Position numbers and translations under genes: made by a program. A stretch of 5,697 bases of DNA from an uncultured Peptostreptococcaceae bacterium (lineage in GTDB: Bacteria > Bacillota > Clostridia > Peptostreptococcales > Anaerovoracaceae). The notes below the pieces were generated by a model. It saw only the letters and a list, made by a program, of their open reading frames with translations, was not told the origin of the DNA and ran no database searches. This document shows, piece by piece, positions 1-3,612 of the stretch; position 1 is the stretch's first letter, and every line of letters starts with the position of its first letter. The stretch lies in the NCBI GenBank assembly GCA_905236895.1, contig CAJOQI010000062.1:1-5697 (forward strand), written 5' to 3'.

Positions 1-1
1 A

Positions 2-472
2 GCAGGTGCTTCTTCCGGCGGAAGCGATGTAATTGCTGTTATTCTCAACAAAAAACTGGGAATTCCCATCGCTCCCATTCTATATGTAATTGATTTTCTC
101 GTAATGCTCCTTCAGCTTCCTTTTTCGAAGATCGAGGATGTTCTTTACGGAATAATGGTAATTCTGGTCTATACAATCGTGCTTAACAGAACGGTTCTCA
201 TAGGTTCCCACAATATTCAATTCACCATAATCAGTTCAAAATTCAGAGAAATTAATGAAGCGCTTCAGAATCTGGACGTGGGAACTACCCTGGTTCACGG
301 GGCAACGGGGCACCGAGGCTCAGATATCGATGTTATCTACTGCATTGTAAAGCACGATTTGGTTCACTCGGTTCAAAAATGCATTCTTTCTATCGACCCG
401 GAGGCCTTTATGACCACCGTTGCGGTAAACAGCGTATCGGGACGAGGCTTCACCCTGGACAGACAGTATTAA
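2..472 (+). CDS. YitT family membrane protein, C-terminal part (5' end outside window)
   Basis: This is the last 156 codons of a YitT-family integral membrane protein of unknown transport or sensing role. The reading frame is open from base 2, so the first in-frame ATG at 104 is internal and the true start lies left of the window. The visible part opens with the family's glycine/serine-rich turn (AGASSGGSDVIAVIL), which normally follows a transmembrane segment. Two more hydrophobic segments follow, around IPIAPILYVIDFLVMLLQLP and VLYGIMVILVYTIVL. The C-terminal soluble domain matches DUF2179: HGATGHRGSDIDVIYCIV, then IDPEAFMTTVAV and the closing SGRGF. The domain is complete and the stop is TAA. 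It ends 13 bp before a hairpin terminator shared with the convergent reductase gene. Family members are usually about 280-290 residues, so a little under half is missing. Family assignment is firm; the biochemical function of the family is not established. Confidence 0.9.
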   Translation, partial: AGASSGGSDVIAVILNKKLGIPIAPILYVIDFLVMLLQLPFSKIEDVLYGIMVILVYTIVLNRTVLIGSHNIQFTIISSKFREINEALQNLDVGTTLVHGATGHRGSDIDVIYCIVKHDLVHSVQKCILSIDPEAFMTTVAVNSVSGRGFTLDRQY

Positions 473-485
473 ATATCGAGAAAAA

Positions 486-507
486 AGAGGGCTTCTTCAA
501 GCCCTCT
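486..507. terminator. Bidirectional rho-independent terminator
   Basis: A perfect 9-bp stem (AGAGGGCTT at 486-494, AAGCCCTCT at 499-507) encloses a 4-base loop. Read on the minus strand it is followed by a run of T (complement of A481-A486), the classic form, and should end the reductase operon. Read on the plus strand it is followed by the weaker tract AATATTTTG, and would stop transcripts of the YitT gene, which ends 13 bp upstream. The TAG stop codon of the reductase (508-506) lies partly inside the stem. Confidence 0.9.
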
Positions 508-1474
508 AATATTTTGCTTCCATTTCTTTGATTATATTATAGAATCTTTCGTTTACCGGTACGGGAATTCCGTGTTTCTTTGCTATATTCATTACGGTCC
601 CCGCAAATAGGTCCACTTCGGATTTCCTCTTCGCCAGAGCATCCTGCCTCATTGATGGATAGCTGTCGGGGTGAAGAGTATGGAATATTGCTATTCCCCT
701 ATCGTAATCCTCTTCACTTATATTGATCCCCTCTGCTTTCCCGATAGCCATAACTTCATGCATGGAATCGTATAGGTCATCGTAGATATGGCTGAGGCTT
801 AGGGCATCCTTATATGGACATTCATAAACCATGCAGGCTTGGTTTATTCCCACATTCATCATGAATTTAATCCACATGGACCTTCTTATATCCTCAGGAA
901 CTTCGTAGGGTACCCCCACCCTGTCAAAGAATTCCTTTAGAGAAGCAAAGGCCTCTTCCTGGACTCTTGCAGCCCGGGTGGCCTCCGTGCCCTCACGGCT
1001 ACCTCCTCCGCAGCCCCTCTGGCTTATGCCTATCTGAAGGTTTCCCATGCTTTTGTAATCTAAATCAGTGCCATCCCTCATGGCATCCATTCCGATTGCA
1101 ACACAGTCAACTATTTTTTCAGAGGGCAAAAACCTGCCAAGTATTTCTTCGCTTATTATTCCGTTTAATACGGCTATATAAACAGTTTCAGGTCCTGCAA
1201 TCCTTTTCGCCAATTCCCCCGCAGATTCCAATCCACCAAACTTTGTGGCGAAGATAATAAGGTCCGGGACAAATGACAGATCGGAAGGAGTTGCTATGGG
1301 ATAATGTTTCTCCTCCCCGTTAATTTTATATATGTCAGCCCTATGCTTTGATGCTCTCTCTTCATCCATAAGAAAAGCGAAGTTATCATCTCCCAGACTC
1401 TCGTGAATTCTGTCTCCAAACAAAAGTCCCAGGGCTCCCATTCCTATTACAGCAACTTTTTCGATTCTTTTCAT
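506..1474 (-). CDS. panE: 2-dehydropantoate 2-reductase (ketopantoate reductase) family protein
   Basis: Cytoplasmic NADPH-dependent reductase of the ApbA/PanE family, which converts ketopantoate to pantoate for coenzyme A synthesis. The N-terminal Rossmann fold has the nucleotide-binding GMGALG at residues 11-16, followed by FATK (75-78) and LNGI (103-106). The C-terminal helical domain keeps the expected catalytic and substrate residues: WIKFMMNVGINQ gives K203, N207 and N211, spaced as K176/N180/N184 of the E. coli enzyme. S274 (SYPSMRQD) and E286 (RKSEVD) are spaced as S244 and E256. At 322 residues it is slightly longer than E. coli PanE (303). Part of the excess is a glycine/arginine-rich stretch around 152-171 encoded by unusually GC-rich DNA. 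The ATG at 1474 lacks a clear Shine-Dalgarno (upstream GAAGAAAGAAAA) and follows the small ORF by 11 bp. It is the last gene of the minus-strand cluster. The WIKFMMNVGINQ variant is common in clostridial homologues of unproven substrate, so a different 2-oxoacid substrate is possible. Confidence 0.85.
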   Translation of the reverse strand: MKRIEKVAVIGMGALGLLFGDRIHESLGDDNFAFLMDEERASKHRADIYKINGEEKHYPIATPSDLSFVPDLIIFATKFGGLESAGELAKRIAGPETVYIAVLNGIISEEILGRFLPSEKIVDCVAIGMDAMRDGTDLDYKSMGNLQIGISQRGCGGGSREGTEATRAARVQEEAFASLKEFFDRVGVPYEVPEDIRRSMWIKFMMNVGINQACMVYECPYKDALSLSHIYDDLYDSMHEVMAIGKAEGINISEEDYDRGIAIFHTLHPDSYPSMRQDALAKRKSEVDLFAGTVMNIAKKHGIPVPVNERFYNIIKEMEAKY

Positions 1475-1485
1475 TTTTCTTTCTT

Positions 1486-1674
1486 CTACTCTTCATCTAT
1501 TTTAGTGAGACCTTCGATTAGCCTTAGGGTCTCCTCTATGCTTCGATCCTCATCTCTTAATACCACATTAAAGCCTGAGTTAAAATAGTAGTCGTAGTTT
1601 TCCTTTGAATTAATTCTTTCCAGGCATGCCCTGAAATTATCAAGAGCCGCCTTTGGGTCATCCTCTTCAAGCAT
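1486..1674 (-). CDS. Small hypothetical protein, possible TPR-like fragment
   Basis: A 62-codon ORF, not recognised, lies between ridA and the reductase gene in the same direction. It ends 11 bp before the reductase ATG. The product is acidic and predicted helical. DDPKAALDNFRACLERI near the N-terminus resembles the second helix of a tetratricopeptide repeat, and the tail SIEETLRLIEGLTKIDEE looks like another amphipathic helix. The frame stays open upstream of the ATG to a TGA at 1723-1725, and those 16 codons (ending REKQFLYSLM) also look helical and TPR-like. They contain no ATG, GTG or TTG. No Shine-Dalgarno precedes the ATG at 1674; the nearest purine-rich run (AGGGAG) is about 20 bases away. 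It could be a genuine small protein translated by coupling, or the remnant of a larger helical-repeat gene. Existence as a coding region is likely from operon position; start and function are uncertain. Confidence 0.5.
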   Translation of the reverse strand: MLEEDDPKAALDNFRACLERINSKENYDYYFNSGFNVVLRDEDRSIEETLRLIEGLTKIDEE

Positions 1675-1733
1675 CAGGCTATAGAGAAATTGCTTCTCCC
1701 TGTATCGATCATCTTTTATTATTCACTGACTAT

Positions 1734-2108
1734 TTATTTGCAGGCAATGCATTCAATTTCAACCAGGGCGGCCTTGGGAAGCTTTGCTACTTCCACGCAG
1801 GAACGAGCCGGCTTGTGGTCGCCGAAGAACTCAGCATAGATTTCGTTAACCTTGCCGAAGTCATCCATATTGTCGATGAACACCGTGGTCTTAACCACAT
1901 CAGTCTTGGAATATTCCGCCTCTTTTAATACTGCCTCCAAATTGGAAAGGCTCTGAATAGTCTGGGCCTCAACTCCCTGAGGCAGCTCTCCCGTCACGGG
2001 ATCCAATCCCAGCTGGCCTGAGCAAAACAGCATATTTCCTGCTTCAACTGCATGAACATAGGGACCTACCGCTGCAGGTGCCTTCTCCGCAATAATTGGT
2101 TTATTCAT
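1734..2108 (-). CDS. ridA: RidA family reactive intermediate/imine deaminase
   Basis: A 124-residue member of the YjgF/YER057c/UK114 family, a small cytoplasmic trimer that hydrolyses reactive enamine/imine intermediates such as 2-aminoacrylate released by PLP-dependent enzymes. It aligns almost end to end with E. coli RidA (128 residues): PAAVGPYVHAV contains Y17; SGQLGLDP holds S30/G31; VKTTVFIDNMDDFGKVN ends at N88. The signature PARSCVEVAKLPKAALVEIE supplies the key arginine R102 (R105 in E. coli), C104 and E117 (E120 in E. coli). All deaminase residues are therefore present, so this is a RidA-type rather than an inactive Rid paralogue. The start is fixed by a strong AGGAGG five bases before the ATG. 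The gene begins 9 bp after the lit-like gene and appears cotranscribed with it. A linked ketopantoate reductase gene is notable because RidA loss is known to depress coenzyme A levels in Salmonella. Confidence 0.95.
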   Translation of the reverse strand: MNKPIIAEKAPAAVGPYVHAVEAGNMLFCSGQLGLDPVTGELPQGVEAQTIQSLSNLEAVLKEAEYSKTDVVKTTVFIDNMDDFGKVNEIYAEFFGDHKPARSCVEVAKLPKAALVEIECIACK

Positions 2109-2113
2109 ACTTA

Positions 2114-2119
2114 CCTCCT
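2114..2119 (-). promoter_or_regulatory. Shine-Dalgarno of ridA overlapping the lit stop codon
   Basis: On the minus strand the junction reads TATAGGAGGTAAGTATG. AGGAGG is a consensus ribosome binding site 5 bases before the ridA ATG. Its first two bases belong to the TAG stop (2120-2118) of the upstream membrane-protein gene, so termination of one gene and initiation of the next are physically linked. It is the only textbook Shine-Dalgarno among the minus-strand genes with starts in this window. Confidence 0.85.
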
Positions 2120-2798
2120 ATATCTTCTTTTTCTTCCTTCCTTTTCCGTTGAGCCTAAAGTCCAAGACTATGGAAAGAATGGAAAGTATTATTACCAAAG
2201 CCAAAATCAGAATAGCAAAATCTCTGAACACAACCTCCGGGAGAATGCGGATAATCTCATCCTCCGCCTCATCGAAAATCCAGTTGGTCTTTCCCGGGAA
2301 AAACAAATGATGGAATCCTTCGAAGAATCTATCAAAGTCCATAGCTCCAATTACTCCCAAAACCGTCATGGTACCCAGTAGAACGCATGGCCCCCAAAAT
2401 AGCGGTCCCTGTCCCAGAGCTAATTCCTCGTCCTTACCAAGAACCACAAGTCCCAGGAATATAATCACTACCACTCCGCTTATTTTAAGTATATTTATAT
2501 CCAAGGCGAAGAGTTTTTCCACATCATCAAAGTGATCCTTCCCCGACTGAGACCAAGCAAGGCTTCCTGTGCCGAAGGTCTGGCCTCCTCTTTCTCCTCC
2601 CTTGGTGCAATAGTCCATCATCTCATCAAAGGCTTCTCTTATAGTTTCCTCGGAATATCCTGTTTCCTCAACCAGATTAAGCCTGTCGATTTGCATATAG
2701 TAAAGCCCCCGCACAAATATGGGACAGGCCACCGCGGCACTTAAGATGAACATGGCTATTGCGATGCTTAGAATTATGTTTTGGAATTTGCTAATCAT
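2118..2798 (-). CDS. lit: Lit-like lipoprotein intramolecular transacylase (TIGR01906/DUF1461 membrane protein)
   Basis: A 226-residue integral membrane protein matching the TIGR01906/DUF1461 family. Characterised members (Lit of Enterococcus faecalis and Bacillus cereus) move the sn-2 acyl chain of a diacylglyceryl lipoprotein to the N-terminal cysteine, giving the lyso form. Four hydrophobic segments are visible, near residues 8-28, 103-121, 133-153 and 191-212, with an outer loop after the first. Family landmarks are present: YYMQIDRLNLVEETGYSEE (33-51), the H89-containing KDHFDDVEKLF (87-97), and FHHLFFPGKTNWIFD (162-176) with H163/H164, followed by IIRILPEVVF. The two conserved histidine sites correspond by position to those reported as essential in B. 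cereus Lit (as I recall, H85 and H157). The C-terminus is very basic (GKGRKKKKI), consistent with a cytosolic end. The ATG at 2798 has no Shine-Dalgarno. It is probably the first gene of the lit-ridA-orf-reductase operon. Family call is strong; lyso-lipoprotein synthesis is inferred from family. Confidence 0.85.
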   Translation of the reverse strand: MISKFQNIILSIAIAMFILSAAVACPIFVRGLYYMQIDRLNLVEETGYSEETIREAFDEMMDYCTKGGERGGQTFGTGSLAWSQSGKDHFDDVEKLFALDINILKISGVVVIIFLGLVVLGKDEELALGQGPLFWGPCVLLGTMTVLGVIGAMDFDRFFEGFHHLFFPGKTNWIFDEAEDEIIRILPEVVFRDFAILILALVIILSILSIVLDFRLNGKGRKKKKI

Positions 2799-2808
2799 GA
2801 AAACATTC

Positions 2809-2827
2809 TATCACATTTTCTGTGATA
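2809..2827. promoter_or_regulatory. Palindromic operator candidate in the divergent intergenic region
   Basis: A perfect inverted repeat, TATCACA (2809-2815), 5-base spacer TTTTC, TGTGATA (2821-2827). It sits between the two divergent genes and overlaps both -10 boxes and the expected start of the leftward transcript. The proposed + transcript would start beyond it and the - transcript inside it, so it would not form a full RNA hairpin from these promoters. A DNA-binding regulator site is the simpler reading. I cannot assign the motif to a named regulator. Confidence 0.55.
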
Positions 2828-2831
2828 TTAT
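2826..2831 (+). promoter_or_regulatory. Extended -10 promoter for the TMEM164-like gene
   Basis: TATTAT at 2826-2831 is preceded by TGA (2823-2825), an extended -10 element (TGn). No -35 resembling TTGACA is found 16-19 bases upstream, which an extended -10 can compensate for. Transcription would start near 2838, leaving a leader of about 19 bases before the ATG at 2857. Confidence 0.5.
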
Positions 2832-2832
2832 A
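2827..2832 (-). promoter_or_regulatory. -10 box for the lit-ridA-reductase operon
   Basis: On the minus strand 2832-2827 reads exactly TATAAT. A -35 is weak (TCTTCC at 17-base spacing, two matches to consensus). Transcription would begin near 2820, 22 bases before the ATG at 2798. The box overlaps the plus-strand -10 almost completely and shares one base with the palindrome. Confidence 0.5.
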
Positions 2833-2840
2833 TCCTTGAA

Positions 2841-2847
2841 AGAGAGG
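2841..2847 (+). promoter_or_regulatory. Ribosome binding site that sets the start at 2857
   Basis: AGAGAGG lies 9 bases before the ATG at 2857. The open frame extends back to an ATG at 2719, but that extension would run through the divergent lit coding region and the promoter. This site supports 2857 as the start. An in-frame TTG at 2836 is possible but would place the site inside the gene. Confidence 0.6.
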
Positions 2848-2856
2848 ACGGAAGAT

Positions 2857-3612
2857 ATGGTTCTTAGCAGCCCGCCAAAAATCTTTGGAGCCTTTCATAT
2901 TGGATGGCTAATAGCCATTCTGACTTTTAATGTCCTCATCTATCATCTACTTAAGAACAAGTCCCAGGATAAGCTTATTAAAGTCCTCCATAATCTTGGA
3001 ATCATTATGATCATCGGCGAAGTCTGGAAGCAATATTATTTCTTCGCCGTAATAAACCAAGGCAGCATATCCCTTTGGTTCTTTCCCTGGCAGCTTTGTT
3101 CCATGGCTATGTATTTATCCTTTCTTCTTCCCTTCCTTAAGGGTAGAGTTCAAGAAGCAGCCCTGGTTTTTCTTGCTACCTTTTCACTTTTCGCCGCTTT
3201 GATCGCCCTCCTTATTCCCAGCGATATGCTTAGACCTCAGCTTCTTTTCGCCAGCCACGGATTCATCTACCATGGACTGATGATAGCTGAATCCATTCTT
3301 GCAATCCTGATAATAAAGAAAAGGAAGGATCTTAAATTTCTTCCTTCCCTGATTATGTTTTTAATCATGGCTTTGATTGCTGAGATAATCAATATTCTGA
3401 GCTACGCCATTCTAAAGGATATTTACATAGCACCAAATATGTTCTATATAACTCCCTACTACGAGACAACCCAGGTGGGCCTTAATCTCATTGCCTGGAA
3501 ACTGGGAATACTCCCTGAGATTATCATCTATCTTGGGGGAATCATTCTTTTTAGCTATCTCATCTTTCGTCTAATTATTCGGTTCTCAGGGCAGTCACAG
3601 GATCGCTCTTAG
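2857..3612 (+). CDS. YwaF/TMEM164-like integral membrane protein (TIGR02206 family)
   Basis: A 251-residue polytopic membrane protein resembling Bacillus YwaF (TIGR02206) and the TMEM164 family. About seven hydrophobic segments are visible, around residues 15-32, 46-66, 74-92, 100-120, 134-155, 162-185 and 222-242. Conserved polar positions sit in or beside them: F13-H14 near the N-terminus, GEVWKQYYF (E55, K58), FPWQLCSMAMY with C81, and ASHGFIYHG with H134 and H139. The stretch NMFYITPYYE before the last helix is also family-like. Human TMEM164 has been reported as a phospholipid acyltransferase with an essential cysteine. C81 may be the matching residue, but bacterial function is unproven. 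The gene is divergent from the lit-like gene with a 58-bp gap and shared promoter region. Its last 38 bp overlap the end of the convergent ABC permease gene. Family recognition is from motifs and topology, so a related multi-helix family is possible. Confidence 0.75.
   Translation: MVLSSPPKIFGAFHIGWLIAILTFNVLIYHLLKNKSQDKLIKVLHNLGIIMIIGEVWKQYYFFAVINQGSISLWFFPWQLCSMAMYLSFLLPFLKGRVQEAALVFLATFSLFAALIALLIPSDMLRPQLLFASHGFIYHGLMIAESILAILIIKKRKDLKFLPSLIMFLIMALIAEIINILSYAILKDIYIAPNMFYITPYYETTQVGLNLIAWKLGILPEIIIYLGGIILFSYLIFRLIIRFSGQSQDRS

Noticed and set aside
967..1257. 96-codon open frame on + antisense to the reductase
   Set aside because: Proline/cysteine/leucine-rich translation caused by the GC-rich patch and antisense codons.
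1403..1588. 61-codon open frame on + spanning the reductase start
   Set aside because: Serine/phenylalanine-rich shadow of purine-rich minus-strand coding DNA.
1675..1733. Internal promoter between ridA and the small ORF
   Set aside because: The gap is AT-rich but I found no convincing paired -35 and -10, so cotranscription from upstream is simpler.
1653..1928. 91-codon open frame on + antisense to ridA
   Set aside because: It mirrors the highly conserved RidA C-terminal half; no ribosome binding site or family signature.
2052..2381. 109-codon open frame on + across the ridA/lit junction
   Set aside because: It is antisense to two recognised genes and its product is low in hydrophobic core pattern and matches nothing known.
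2809..2827. RNA hairpin or attenuator formed by the palindrome
   Set aside because: Predicted transcripts begin within or beyond the repeat, so neither contains both arms, and no T-tract follows it.
2719..2856. N-terminal extension of the + strand membrane gene back to an ATG at 2719
   Set aside because: It would lie antisense to the start of the lit-like gene and cross the promoter/palindrome region. The ATG at 2857 has a ribosome binding site, and the family's N-terminal FHIGW motif sits just after it.
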